Origin: Haloprofundus halobius
GTDB lineage: Archaea > Halobacteriota > Halobacteria > Halobacteriales > Haloferacaceae
Direction of reading: 5' to 3'
NCBI RefSeq assembly: GCF_020097835.1
Contig: NZ_CP083666.1
Span: 682,001 to 746,000, forward strand
Length of the DNA stretch: 64,000 nt
Below are positions 16,240 through 24,447 of the stretch, in pieces (positions within the stretch are counted from its first letter, which is position 1; every line of letters begins with the position of its first letter). A model generated the notes under the pieces. That model made no database searches and was not told the DNA's origin. It worked only from the letters and a program-made list of their open reading frames with translations. The translations under genes and the position numbers were made by a program.

Positions 16240-16323
16240 CAGGGATAGCCAAGTTTGGCCAACGGCGCAGCGTTCAGGGCGCTGTCTCATAGGAGTCCGC
16301 AGGTTCAAATCCTGCTCCCTGCA
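16240..16323 (+). tRNA. tRNA-Leu (anticodon CAG)
   Basis: Acceptor GCAGGGA/TCCCTGC, U8, D-arm GCCAAGTTTGGCC, anticodon stem CAGCG/CGCTG around loop TTCAGGG (anticodon CAG), a class II variable arm, T-loop TTCAAAT and discriminator A. It lies 27 bases upstream of rpl18e and may be co-transcribed with it. No intron is visible. Confidence 0.93.
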
Positions 16324-16350
16324 CTCCCCTTCTCAGGAGGTTACTTCATC

Positions 16351-16704
16351 ATGAGTAGCAAGACGAACCCGAGACTCACGAGTCTCATCGCCGAGCTAAA
16401 GGCGGTTTCGCGAGACGCAGACGCCGCAGTCTGGCGTGACGTCGCAGACCGCCTCGAAAAGCCCCGGCGCACCCACGCGGAAGTCAACCTCGGCCGCATC
16501 GAGCGGTACGCGCAGGAAGACGAAACCGTAGTCGTCCCCGGCAAGGTGCTGGGGAGTGGTGTGCTGCAGAAGAACGTCACCGTCGCAGCCGTCGACTTCT
16601 CGGGCACCGCCCGCAAGAAGATCGAACAGGTCGGTGACGTGCTGACGCTCGAACAGGTCGCAGAACAGAACCCCGAAGGGTCCAACGTCCGGGTGATTCG
16701 ATGA
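16351..16704 (+). CDS. rpl18e: Large-subunit ribosomal protein eL18
   Basis: A 117-residue member of the L18e/L15 family. '[20 protein letters not shown]', '[10 protein letters not shown]', '[20 protein letters not shown]' and 'IRKIEQ'-like '[16 protein letters not shown]' fit archaeal L18e. ATG 16351 follows a clear Shine-Dalgarno (AGGAGG at 16335-16340), one of few in this leaderless-rich region and consistent with a processed tRNA-mRNA transcript. It overlaps rpl13 by four bases. Confidence 0.96.
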   Translation: MSSKTNPRLTSLIAELKAVSRDADAAVWRDVADRLEKPRRTHAEVNLGRIERYAQEDETVVVPGKVLGSGVLQKNVTVAAVDFSGTARKKIEQVGDVLTLEQVAEQNPEGSNVRVIR

Positions 16705-17138
16705 GCTACGCCGAATTCGAAGCCGACGTCGTCGTCGACGCACGCGACTGCATCATGGGTCGCGTCGCCAGCGAAGTGGCCCAGCACGCGCTCGACGGCG
16801 AGCGCGTCGCGGTCATCAACGCCGAGCGCGCGGTCATCACCGGCCGCGACGAGGACGTGATGGGCGTCTACCGGAAGCGCACGGAGGTCGGCTCCGACCG
16901 CGGTCCGTACTACCCGAAGCGCCCCGACCGCATCTTCAAGCGCGCCATCCGCGGCATGGTCCCGTACAAGACCCCGCGCGGCCGCGAGGCGTTCGAGAAC
17001 GTCCGCGTCTACGTCGGCAACCCGTACGACGACGACGGCGAAGTGCTCGACGGCGCGTCGCTGGACCGACTCTCGAACATCAAGTTCATCTCCCTCGGAG
17101 AGGTCTCCGAGAAACTGGGTGCTAACGTCACATGGTAA
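16701..17138 (+). CDS. rpl13: Large-subunit ribosomal protein uL13
   Basis: A 145-residue 50S protein. '[20 protein letters not shown]', '[13 protein letters not shown]', '[20 protein letters not shown]' and '[19 protein letters not shown]' are the archaeal L13 signatures. It starts at ATG 16701 over the rpl18e stop and overlaps rps9 by seven bases (17132-17138). Confidence 0.97.
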   Translation: MSYAEFEADVVVDARDCIMGRVASEVAQHALDGERVAVINAERAVITGRDEDVMGVYRKRTEVGSDRGPYYPKRPDRIFKRAIRGMVPYKTPRGREAFENVRVYVGNPYDDDGEVLDGASLDRLSNIKFISLGEVSEKLGANVTW

Positions 17139-17530
17139 CCAACACGAGCGGTAAGAAGAAGACGGCCGTCGCCCGCGCCACCGTGCGCGAGGGCGAGGGT
17201 CGCGTACGAATCAACTCCCGACCCGTCGAACTGGTCGACCCGGAGATTGCCCGCCTGAAGATGCTGGAACCGTTCCGCATCGCCGGCGACGAACTCCGCG
17301 ACGACGTCGACATCGACGTGCGCGTCAACGGCGGCGGCTTCAGCGGGCAGGCGGACGCCACCCGCACCGCCATCGCCCGCGGGCTGGTGCAGTACTTCAA
17401 CGACGCCGAACTCCGCGACGCGTACATGGAGTTCGACCGGTCGCTGCTGGTCAACGACGTTCGCCAGTCCGAGTCGAAGAAGTGGGGCGGCCCCGGCGCT
17501 CGTGCCCGCTACCAGAAGTCCTACCGCTAA
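17132..17530 (+). CDS. rps9: Small-subunit ribosomal protein uS9
   Basis: A 132-residue 30S head protein. '[20 protein letters not shown]' is the N-terminal strand, '[20 protein letters not shown]' the GG-loop, and the C-terminal tail ends 'RARYQKSYR', the conserved K-x-x-R end that reaches the P-site tRNA. It starts at ATG 17132 within rpl13 and is followed by rpoN after 12 bases. Confidence 0.97.
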   Translation: MVTNTSGKKKTAVARATVREGEGRVRINSRPVELVDPEIARLKMLEPFRIAGDELRDDVDIDVRVNGGGFSGQADATRTAIARGLVQYFNDAELRDAYMEFDRSLLVNDVRQSESKKWGGPGARARYQKSYR

Positions 17531-17542
17531 GGTGACCCAACC

Positions 17543-17737
17543 ATGATGATACCAGTCCGGTGTTTCACGTGCGGCAACGTCGTCGCCGAGCACTGGGAAG
17601 AGTTCAAAGCGCGCGCCCGCGAGGGTGACGAAGACCCCGCCGAGGTCCTCGACGAACTCGGCGTCGAGCGGGCGTGCTGTCGGCGGATGATGGTTTCGCA
17701 CAAAGACCTCGTCGACGTGGTGGCTCCGTACCAATGA
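17543..17737 (+). CDS. rpoN: DNA-directed RNA polymerase subunit N (Rpo10)
   Basis: A 64-residue zinc-bundle subunit. '[20 protein letters not shown]' carries the first zinc pair (CFTC) and '[17 protein letters not shown]' the second (CC), exactly the Rpb10/RpoN pattern. It docks against Rpo3 and the large subunit. Start is ATG 17543 or the next ATG at 17546. Its TGA overlaps the rpoK ATG. Confidence 0.96.
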   Translation: MMIPVRCFTCGNVVAEHWEEFKARAREGDEDPAEVLDELGVERACCRRMMVSHKDLVDVVAPYQ

Positions 17738-17910
17738 TGCAACAGTACAATCGGTACGAGAAGGCTCGCATCCTCGGCGCACGAGCGCTGCAGATTTCGT
17801 ACGGCGCACCCGTGCTCGTCGAATCGCAGCAGACCGAACCGATCCTCATCGCGGCCGAGGAGTACGACGCCGGTGTGCTCCCGTTCACCGTCCGGCGGGG
17901 AGAGACGTAG
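17734..17910 (+). CDS. rpoK: DNA-directed RNA polymerase subunit K (Rpo6)
   Basis: A 58-residue omega/Rpb6-like subunit that clamps the largest subunit. '[20 protein letters not shown]' is the invariant Rpb6/omega core, followed by '[20 protein letters not shown]' and '[10 protein letters not shown]'. It starts at ATG 17734 (or 17737) overlapping rpoN and is immediately followed by eno with no spacer. Confidence 0.96.
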   Translation: MMQQYNRYEKARILGARALQISYGAPVLVESQQTEPILIAAEEYDAGVLPFTVRRGET

Positions 17911-19116
17911 ATGACGCTCGTCACCGACGTTCGACTCCGCCGCGTCCTCGACTCGCGGGGCAACCCGACCGTCGAAGCCGACGTGTTGACCGAGTCCGGC
18001 GGTTTCGGCCGTGCGGCCGCGCCCAGCGGCGCGTCGACCGGCGAGTACGAAGCCATCGAACTGCCGCCGAGCGAGTCCATCGCGGCGGCGCGCGACCGCG
18101 CCGTGCCGCGCCTCGTCGGCGAGGTGTACGCAGGCAACCAGCGCGAAGTCGACAACGCGCTTCGCGCCGCCGACGGCACCGAGAACTTCTCGGAGCTCGG
18201 CGCGAACAGTGCCGTCGCCATCTCGATGGCGGCCGCGAAAGCCGGTGCCGACGTGCTCGGCGCCCCGCTGTACCAGCATCTCGGCGGTGCGTTCCGCGGC
18301 GAGGAGTTCCCGACGCCGCTCGGCAACGTCGTCGGCGGCGGCGAACACGCCGCGAAGGCGACACACATCCAGGAGTTCCTCTCCGCGCCCGTCGGCGCAC
18401 CGAGCATCGACGAGGCCGTCTTCGCCAACGCCGCGGTCCACGCGCGCGTCGCCGAGATCCTCGACGACCGCGACATCGCCGCCGCGAAAGGCGACGAAGG
18501 TGCGTGGGCACCAGCCGTCGACGACAGCGAGGCGTTCGAGATCGTCGAGGAAGCCGTCTCCGACGTCGAAGACGACCTCGGCTTCGAGATCCGTTTCGGC
18601 CTCGACGTCGCCGCCGCGGAGTTGTACGACGAGGACGCCGACGCCTACCGCTACGGCGACAGGGAGCGCTCGACCGACGAGCAGATAGCGTACATCGCCG
18701 ACCTCGTCGACGAGTACGACCTCGTCTACGTCGAGGACCCCCTCGACGAGAACGACTACGAGGGCTTCGCAGACCTCACCGACCGCGTCGGCGACCGGAC
18801 GCTCATCTGCGGCGACGACCTGTTCGTCACCAACGTCGAGCGACTGCAGACGGGTATCGACGAGGGCGCGGCCAACAGCATCCTCATCAAGCCGAACCAG
18901 ATCGGAACGCTGTCGGACGCCTTCGACGCCATCGAACTGGCGACGAAGCACGGCTACGACTCCGTCATCTCGCACCGCTCCGGTGAGACGGAAGACACGA
19001 CCATCGCACACCTCGCCGTGGCGACCGCCGCACCGTTCATCAAGACGGGCGCGGTCGGCGGCGAGCGAACCGCCAAACTCAACGAACTCATCCGCATCGC
19101 GGACGACGCAGTATGA
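17911..19116 (+). CDS. eno: Enolase (2-phosphoglycerate dehydratase)
   Basis: A 401-residue glycolytic/gluconeogenic enzyme interconverting 2-phosphoglycerate and phosphoenolpyruvate. '[20 protein letters not shown]' and '[15 protein letters not shown]' form the N-terminal domain and catalytic loop; 'KGDEGAWAP' resembles the family's K-G-x-E-G; metal ligands are in '[13 protein letters not shown]' and '[10 protein letters not shown]'; the catalytic lysine is in '[11 protein letters not shown]', and '[18 protein letters not shown]' closes the site. Enolase in a ribosomal operon between rpoK and rps2 is the usual archaeal arrangement. The start is fixed by the TAG of rpoK one base upstream. Confidence 0.97.
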   Translation: MTLVTDVRLRRVLDSRGNPTVEADVLTESGGFGRAAAPSGASTGEYEAIELPPSESIAAARDRAVPRLVGEVYAGNQREVDNALRAADGTENFSELGANSAVAISMAAAKAGADVLGAPLYQHLGGAFRGEEFPTPLGNVVGGGEHAAKATHIQEFLSAPVGAPSIDEAVFANAAVHARVAEILDDRDIAAAKGDEGAWAPAVDDSEAFEIVEEAVSDVEDDLGFEIRFGLDVAAAELYDEDADAYRYGDRERSTDEQIAYIADLVDEYDLVYVEDPLDENDYEGFADLTDRVGDRTLICGDDLFVTNVERLQTGIDEGAANSILIKPNQIGTLSDAFDAIELATKHGYDSVISHRSGETEDTTIAHLAVATAAPFIKTGAVGGERTAKLNELIRIADDAV

Positions 19117-19898
19117 CCGAAAACGACAACGAAGCACTCGAGACCGCCGAGGAGGAGATCGAGGAGGAGGCCACCGGCGAGGCCGGTGCCAATCCCGAGG
19201 TCGACCCCGACATCGAGGCGGACGACGACCTGCCCGCCGAGGGAGCCGACGAGGCCCCCGAGGCCGAAGAAACCGACGACAGTCCGATGTTCGACGAGGA
19301 CGTCATGCCCGACGACGAGGCGGACCTCCTCATCCCCGTCGAGGACTACCTGCAGGCTGGTGTCCACATCGGGACCCAGCAGAAGACCAAGGACATGGAG
19401 CGGTTCATCCACCGCGTCCGCGACGACGGTCTCTACGTCCTCGACGTCAGCCAGACCGACAAACGCATCCGCACGGCCGCGGACTTCCTCGGGAACTACG
19501 ACCCCGAGCAGGTGCTCGTCACCTCCTCGCGTCAGTACGGTCGGTTCCCCGCCGAGAAGTTCGCCGACGCCATCGGCGCGCGCGCCCGCACGGGCCGCTT
19601 CATCCCCGGGACGCTGACGAACCCCGACTACCGCGGCTACATCGAGCCGGACGTCGTGGTCGTCACCGACCCCATCGGCGACGCGCAGGCCGTCAAGGAG
19701 GCCATCACGGTCGGCATCCCGGTCATCGCGATGTGCGACTCGAACAACCAGCTGTCGAACGTCGACCTCGTCATCCCGACGAACAACAAAGGTCGTCGCG
19801 CGCTGTCGGTCGTCTACTGGCTGCTCGCCAACGAGACGCTCGACCGCCGCGGCACCGACACCGTCTACGCCCTCGAAGACTTCGAGGAAGGCATCTGA
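19113..19898 (+). CDS. rps2: Small-subunit ribosomal protein uS2
   Basis: A 261-residue 30S protein. The first ~65 residues are an acidic haloarchaeal extension; the S2 core then reads '[20 protein letters not shown]', '[20 protein letters not shown]', '[12 protein letters not shown]', '[16 protein letters not shown]' and '[20 protein letters not shown]'. The start overlaps the eno stop by four bases. It is the last gene of the rpl18e-to-rps2 operon. Confidence 0.97.
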   Translation: MTENDNEALETAEEEIEEEATGEAGANPEVDPDIEADDDLPAEGADEAPEAEETDDSPMFDEDVMPDDEADLLIPVEDYLQAGVHIGTQQKTKDMERFIHRVRDDGLYVLDVSQTDKRIRTAADFLGNYDPEQVLVTSSRQYGRFPAEKFADAIGARARTGRFIPGTLTNPDYRGYIEPDVVVVTDPIGDAQAVKEAITVGIPVIAMCDSNNQLSNVDLVIPTNNKGRRALSVVYWLLANETLDRRGTDTVYALEDFEEGI

Positions 19899-19971
19899 GC
19901 GGCCGATTTCGACGACGACGCTTACTTCATTTTCCGACGATTTGAAGCCGATAGTGACTCCTATCAGACGT

Positions 19972-20487
19972 ATGAGTGACCCGCCGCCGGGCCGGGCGAC
20001 CAAAACAGCCGAGAGCCGACAGCGATGGGGCTGGTCGGGTCACGGCGTTGGGGCGAGGGTAGAGAAAGACGCAGTCGGCCTCTTTCTCGACGACATCGCC
20101 TACGCGTTCGCGGACATCTCGGTGTCGGCGCTCCCGGTGATACTCGCCGTCTACCTCGGGGGAGACATCCGATTCTTCGGCGCGAGAACCGCCACGCTCG
20201 TCGCGTGGCTGACGATGGTCGTCGTCGCGGCGGTCGTCCGCGGCGGCTGGGTGACGCCGCTCGGCTCCGACGTTCCCGGCTGGGTGACGCTCGCGCCGTC
20301 GCTCCTCGTCCTCCGACTCGTGTACTTCAACGCCGCGCTCGCGCTGGCGGGGTACGGCGGCGCGGCGATAGCCGGCGACCTCGCGCTGCCGCTCGAATCC
20401 GTCGTCTTCGCGGTTGTCGTCGGCGCGCTCTCGGTGGCTCTCTTCCCGCGTCTCGCCGAGGAACTCTCGCGGCGACTCGCCGACTGA
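19972..20487 (+). CDS. Multi-pass membrane protein, unknown
   Basis: A 171-residue protein from ATG 19972 with a polar ~45-residue N-terminus ('MSDPPPGRATKTAESRQRWG'), then about four hydrophobic segments (roughly 50-66, 76-96, 105-130 and 137-158). 'LFPRLAEELSRRLAD' forms the cytoplasmic tail. An upstream ATG at 19942 would extend it by ten residues lying in an AT-rich promoter-like stretch. No transporter signature is recognised. It may have its own promoter in the 70 bases after rps2. Confidence 0.65.
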   Translation: MSDPPPGRATKTAESRQRWGWSGHGVGARVEKDAVGLFLDDIAYAFADISVSALPVILAVYLGGDIRFFGARTATLVAWLTMVVVAAVVRGGWVTPLGSDVPGWVTLAPSLLVLRLVYFNAALALAGYGGAAIAGDLALPLESVVFAVVVGALSVALFPRLAEELSRRLAD

Positions 20488-20571
20488 CAGAACGGGCGAC
20501 GGTTAGTGGGCTGACGAAACGAGCTCGAGGTCGATGCGGGATTTAAGCCGCCGGTAGGCGTTCTCGAACGT

Positions 20572-21315
20572 ATGACCGGCACGGACGAAGTGACCACGCT
20601 CTCGACCGGACACACCGTCTCGCTGCCGCTTCGGTGCGAGGCCGACGCCGCGGGCGCGACGTTCACCGCGCGGTGGGGGCGACTCCGTGCCGCGGTTCCC
20701 GAGGGACTGACCCCGATTCGCGTCGCGCCGCGGTCGGGGCTCGTCACCCTCGCGGGCGTTCGCTACCGCTCGGTAGGGGGGTTCGACCCCTACGAGGAGT
20801 TCGCGGTCATCATTCCCGTCGCGCGGCGGACGGTCGGCGGGCGAGGGGTGCCGCGTCTCGGAACTAGTGCTGAAGTCGGCGGCTACGTCCTCGCGCTCCC
20901 GGTGACGACCGAGGCGTCGACGGCGCTTGGAAGAGAGATCTGGGGCTACCCGAAGACGGTCGCCGATATCTCGGTCGTCGACAGCGACGACGGGATGCGG
21001 GTGAGCGTCGGCGCAGGAGGAACCGCACCGACGACGCTGGCGGTGCAAGACGGGGGGACGCTTCCGCTCTCGCTCGACGTCCGGACGACGAGTTACAGCG
21101 TCAGCGACGGCGTCCTCTCGCGAGCACCGATAGACCTGCTCGGGGAGGTACGCGTCGGCGTCGGCAGTGCTCGTCTCGACGTCGGTGGCGGAGCGGTGGG
21201 GGCGACGCTCCGCGAGTTGCGCCCCGGTCGAGCAGTCGGGCGGTTCGTCGCGCGGCGGCTTCGAGCGCACGTCCACGCGCCGGTGGCGGTGGACGGCGAG
21301 ACCCCGCGAGGGTAG
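20572..21315 (+). CDS. Acetoacetate decarboxylase family protein
   Basis: A 247-residue protein of the acetoacetate-decarboxylase-like fold. The signature 'TTEASTALGREIWGYPKTVA' holds the lysine aligned with the Schiff-base lysine of true decarboxylases, with the usual G-R-E-x-W-G-x-P-K context. The N-terminal part has 'LVTLAGVRYRSVGGFDPYEE' and 'FAVIIPVARR', the C-terminal part a lipocalin-like barrel. The family includes decarboxylases and aldolase-dehydratases, so activity is uncertain. It is separated from mvk by 61 bases. The start is ATG 20572, preceded by a TTTAA at leaderless distance. Confidence 0.8.
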   Translation: MTGTDEVTTLSTGHTVSLPLRCEADAAGATFTARWGRLRAAVPEGLTPIRVAPRSGLVTLAGVRYRSVGGFDPYEEFAVIIPVARRTVGGRGVPRLGTSAEVGGYVLALPVTTEASTALGREIWGYPKTVADISVVDSDDGMRVSVGAGGTAPTTLAVQDGGTLPLSLDVRTTSYSVSDGVLSRAPIDLLGEVRVGVGSARLDVGGGAVGATLRELRPGRAVGRFVARRLRAHVHAPVAVDGETPRG

Positions 21316-21376
21316 CGAGAGGGTCGCGGGACTCGATTCGCATACCCTTAAGCGGCCGCTGTCTCTCTGTTCGACC

Positions 21377-22429
21377 ATGACCGTTTCGAGCGCCCCGGGT
21401 AAGGTGTACCTCTTCGGGGAGCACGCCGTCGTCTACGGCGAACCCGCGGTGCCCTGCGCCATCGAGCGCCGCGCGACCGTCAGCGTCGAACCGCGAGCAG
21501 ACGACCACATCCGCGTCACGGCGCGGGACCTGAGCCTCGACGGCTTCACCGTCGAGTACTCGGGGTCGACCGGCGACCACCCCGACGTGAACGTCCCGAC
21601 GCCGCTGGTCGAGGCGGCGATGGGCTACATCGACGCGGCGGTCGAACAGGCGCTCGACGCCGCCAGTCGCGAGAACGTCGGCTTCGACATCACCGTCGAG
21701 AGCGAGATCCCGCTCGGCGCGGGCCTCGGCTCCTCAGCCGCCGTCGTCGTCGCCGGTATCGACGCGGCGACGCGCGCACTCGGCGTCGAACTCGACCCGC
21801 GAGAGATCGCCGAGCGCGCCTACCGGGCCGAGTACGAGGTCCAGGACGGGCAGGCATCGCGCGCCGACACGTTCTGCTCGGCGATGGGCGGCGCGGTCCG
21901 CGTCGAAGCCGACGACTGCCGGACGCTTGACGCACCGAATCTCCCGTTCGTCGTCGGCTTCGACGGCGGCGCGGGCGATACCGGCGCGCTCGTTGCCGGG
22001 GTCCGCGACCTCCGCGAGCGTTACGAGTTCGCCGCCGACACCGTCGAGACCGTCGGTGATATCGTCCGCAACGGAGAGCAACTGCTCGCCGACGCCGACC
22101 CGGAGGAGCCCCCGACCGACGAGTTGCTGGCGGAGCTCGGCAACCTGATGGACTTCAACCACGGCCTGCTGGAGGCGCTGGGCGTCTCCTCGCGCTCGCT
22201 CGACAACATGGTGTGGGCCGCGCGGATGGCGGGCGCACACGGCGCGAAACTGACCGGCGCGGGCGGCGGCGGCTGTATCGTCGCGCTCGACCCGACGCCG
22301 GAGACGGAGACCGGCCTCCGCTTTACGCCCGGTTGTGAGGACGTGTTCCGCGCGGAGTTGGCGACCGAGGGCGTCCGCGTCGAGGCCGGGCACGCAGGCG
22401 ACACGCCCACCGAGGGGACGGCCGAATGA
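21377..22429 (+). CDS. mvk: Mevalonate kinase
   Basis: A 350-residue GHMP-family kinase that phosphorylates mevalonate at O5. 'SSAPGKVYLFGEHAVVYGEP' is the mevalonate-kinase N-terminus, the ATP loop 'IPLGAGLGSSAA' is at 111-122, 'ADTFCSAMGG' contains the substrate region, and 'MAGAHGAKLTGAGGGGCIVA' is the third GHMP motif. ATG 21377 is chosen because homology begins there; the frame is open further upstream. The stop overlaps the ipk ATG by four bases, so the two kinases are coupled. Confidence 0.96.
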   Translation: MTVSSAPGKVYLFGEHAVVYGEPAVPCAIERRATVSVEPRADDHIRVTARDLSLDGFTVEYSGSTGDHPDVNVPTPLVEAAMGYIDAAVEQALDAASRENVGFDITVESEIPLGAGLGSSAAVVVAGIDAATRALGVELDPREIAERAYRAEYEVQDGQASRADTFCSAMGGAVRVEADDCRTLDAPNLPFVVGFDGGAGDTGALVAGVRDLRERYEFAADTVETVGDIVRNGEQLLADADPEEPPTDELLAELGNLMDFNHGLLEALGVSSRSLDNMVWAARMAGAHGAKLTGAGGGGCIVALDPTPETETGLRFTPGCEDVFRAELATEGVRVEAGHAGDTPTEGTAE

Positions 22430-23187
22430 CGACTGTTCTCAAACTCGGCGGGAGTGTCGTCACCGACAAGGACACGCCCGAAACCGTCGACGACGAGGCG
22501 CTCGACGCCGCCGTCGACGCCATCGCGGAGTCGGGCGTCGAAGACCTCGTCGTCGTCCACGGCGGCGGGAGTTTCGGCCACCACCACGCCGCCAACTACG
22601 GCGTCAGCACTACCGAGGGAACGACCGACGCGGCGGGCGCGCTCGCCATCCACGCGGCGATGAAGCGGTTGAACGACGCCGTCGTTTCCCGTCTCCAGTC
22701 GCGAGACGTTCCGGCGCTGCCGGTTCACCCCCTATCGGTAGCGGCGCGGCGAGACACCGGCGAAGCTAGTGAGAACGACACGTCGCTCTCGCTGCCGCTG
22801 GACTCGACAGAGACGCTGTTGGGCGAGGGGTTCGTCCCGGTGCTCCACGGCGACATCGTCGCGCACGCGGGCCGCGGCATCACCGTCGTCTCCGGAGACG
22901 AACTCGTCGTCAGACTCGCCGACGGACTCGAAGCGGAGAGGGTCGGCCTCTGCTCGACGGTTCCGGGCGTGTACGACGAGGACGACGTCGTCGTCGACGA
23001 GATCCGGTCGTTCGAGGACGTCGCCGCGGCGCTCGGCGAGAGCGAATCGACCGACGTCACGGGCGGGATGGCCGCCAAAGTCCGGGCACTACTGGCGATG
23101 GACGCGCCCGCGCACGTGTTCGGCCCCGACGGCGTCGGGCCGTTTCTCGCTGGCGGGTCACCGGGGACGCACATCGACGGTCGGTGA
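22426..23187 (+). CDS. ipk: Isopentenyl phosphate kinase
   Basis: A 253-residue amino-acid-kinase-fold enzyme converting isopentenyl phosphate to the diphosphate, the last step of the archaeal mevalonate pathway variant. 'VLKLGGSVVTDK' binds ATP phosphates, 'VHGGGSFGHHHAANYGV' (~44-60) carries the histidine used to position the substrate phosphate, and 'VTGGMAAKVRALLAM' lies near the nucleotide site. It is translationally coupled to mvk; the phosphomevalonate decarboxylase is not in the window. Confidence 0.95.
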   Translation: MTTVLKLGGSVVTDKDTPETVDDEALDAAVDAIAESGVEDLVVVHGGGSFGHHHAANYGVSTTEGTTDAAGALAIHAAMKRLNDAVVSRLQSRDVPALPVHPLSVAARRDTGEASENDTSLSLPLDSTETLLGEGFVPVLHGDIVAHAGRGITVVSGDELVVRLADGLEAERVGLCSTVPGVYDEDDVVVDEIRSFEDVAAALGESESTDVTGGMAAKVRALLAMDAPAHVFGPDGVGPFLAGGSPGTHIDGR

Positions 23188-23220
23188 GCAGTTCAGAATC
23201 GAACGGCCGCGACGCTGCGG

Positions 23221-23270
23221 GTGAGTACGAGTGAGTACGGGTGAGTACTACTGAGCACGGGCGAGTACGA
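23221..23270 (+). repeat. Five tandem 10-bp repeats (GTGAGTACGR)
   Basis: Units GTGAGTACGA, GTGAGTACGG, GTGAGTACTA, CTGAGCACGG and GCGAGTACGA follow each other exactly, 34 bases after the ipk stop. A 10-bp period equals about one DNA turn. There are no spacers, so it is not a CRISPR array. It may be slippage-derived or a cluster of protein sites in the 3' region between convergent genes. Confidence 0.85.
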
Positions 23271-23311
23271 GCGAAAAATCAGGGTTTTCGAGCGCCCCCA
23301 CGTCTCTCCGT

Positions 23312-23446
23312 TCAGGCTTCGAGGCCGAGTTTCACCAACTCTTCGTCGGTGTGTTCCTCGCGGAGTTCGTCTTCGTCGTGTTCTGCGAGCAACTCGCGGC
23401 GCTCGCTCTCGCTCAGTTCGTCGATAGATGTTGTATGGTGGCACAT
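23312..23446 (-). CDS. 44-residue conserved haloarchaeal micro-protein
   Basis: A tiny gene, ATG 23446 to TGA 23312. 'MCHHTTSIDELSESERRELL' is followed by 'AEHDEDELREEHTDEELVKL' and 'GLEA', forming acidic amphipathic helices after an N-terminal Cys-His-His. I recall near-identical 'MCHH...' proteins as annotated orphans in other haloarchaea, which supports it being real. The Cys-His-His could bind a metal. It is convergent with ipk and upstream of nothing on its strand except the repeat array. Function unknown. Confidence 0.7.
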   Translation of the reverse strand: MCHHTTSIDELSESERRELLAEHDEDELREEHTDEELVKLGLEA

Positions 23447-23556
23447 AGCACGAGACGGTTAGCCGCTGACCCGTAAGTGGGTTTCGGCGTCTCACCTGTC
23501 GTCCGACTCGGTGCTCTGCGTCGCGTTTCCGTACTCGTACCGAGCGACGTCGGTCG

Positions 23557-24351
23557 CTACTCAGGGATTTCGAATCGCAGGCCGTCGCGGGCGATTCGCA
23601 CGTCGCCGTCGAAGTTGGCCTCCACGCTGTCGAGCATCTCGCGGTGTTTGCCCTCGGTGTGGGGATAGAGGTGGGTGAGATACAGTCGGTCGATATCGCA
23701 CCCGGCCAGCGCCTCGCCCAACTGCGTCGGCGTCGGGTGGTTCGACACGTCGATTTCGTCGGGAAAGGAGCAGTCGTGCGCGAGCACTCGGGAGCCGTCC
23801 GCGAAGTTCGCGAGTCCCTCGAACGCCTCCGAGTCGCCCGAGAACGTGAACCCGTCGTCGAAGCGGTAGGCGAGACAGGAAATCGAGTGATGCGTCTCGT
23901 GGGCTTCGACCGAGTAGCCAGCGACCTCGAACGGTTCGCCCTCGGTGACTTCGCGGACCGCAAGTTCGACTCTGTCCTGCAGGTAGTCGTGGACAGACAG
24001 CAGGTCGTCGAGAAGCGACTTCGTCCCCGCGGGGCCGACGAGTTCGAGGTGGTCCTCTCCGGCGAGCCAGCGCGCTTTCAGGAGCGCGAGGAGGTCCGAG
24101 ACGTGGTCGAGGTGGTGGTGCGTGAGGAGGACGCTGGCGACGCCCTCGTAGCCCACGTCGGTCTGGCTGAGGCGGTGGAGGACGCCCGCGCCGCAGTCGA
24201 CGAGCAGAGGGCGTCTGTCGGCGGTGTCGGTGCCGACTCCGCCGTTCTCGTCCCCGCTTTCGTCGTCCGCGCTTGGTTCGAGCAGGAGCCCGGTCTGGAC
24301 GCGGTCTGGGAGGGGCATCGCGCTCCCGGTGCCGAGAAACGTGACGTGCAT
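23557..24351 (-). CDS. Metallo-beta-lactamase-fold hydrolase, RNase Z-like
   Basis: A 264-residue MBL-fold enzyme. 'MHVTFLGTGSAMPLPDRVQT' is the RNase Z/ElaC start, the zinc motif 'THHHLDH' is at 77-83, 'FTFSGDSEAFEGLANF' and 'RVLAHDCSF' bring the bridging aspartate, and 'LYLTHLYPHTEGK' supplies the last histidine. An acidic insert at ~27-46 ('DDESGDENGG') interrupts the N-terminal sheet. It is shorter than tRNase Z (~310) and no glycine-rich exosite arm is obvious, so tRNA 3'-processing is uncertain; another COG1234 hydrolase role is possible. Confidence 0.82.
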   Translation of the reverse strand: MHVTFLGTGSAMPLPDRVQTGLLLEPSADDESGDENGGVGTDTADRRPLLVDCGAGVLHRLSQTDVGYEGVASVLLTHHHLDHVSDLLALLKARWLAGEDHLELVGPAGTKSLLDDLLSVHDYLQDRVELAVREVTEGEPFEVAGYSVEAHETHHSISCLAYRFDDGFTFSGDSEAFEGLANFADGSRVLAHDCSFPDEIDVSNHPTPTQLGEALAGCDIDRLYLTHLYPHTEGKHREMLDSVEANFDGDVRIARDGLRFEIPE

Positions 24352-24447
24352 ACCGGAAGAGTCGCGCTACACCCCGAAAGTGGTTCGGCCGTTCGCGCGG
24401 CGTTGCCGACGACGGCGGATGTCGACTCCGCTACCTCTCGAGACCGT

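Noticed and set aside
23221-23270. CRISPR array
   Set aside because: Repeats are 10 bases with no spacers, no cas genes in the window, and GTGAGTACGR is not palindromic.
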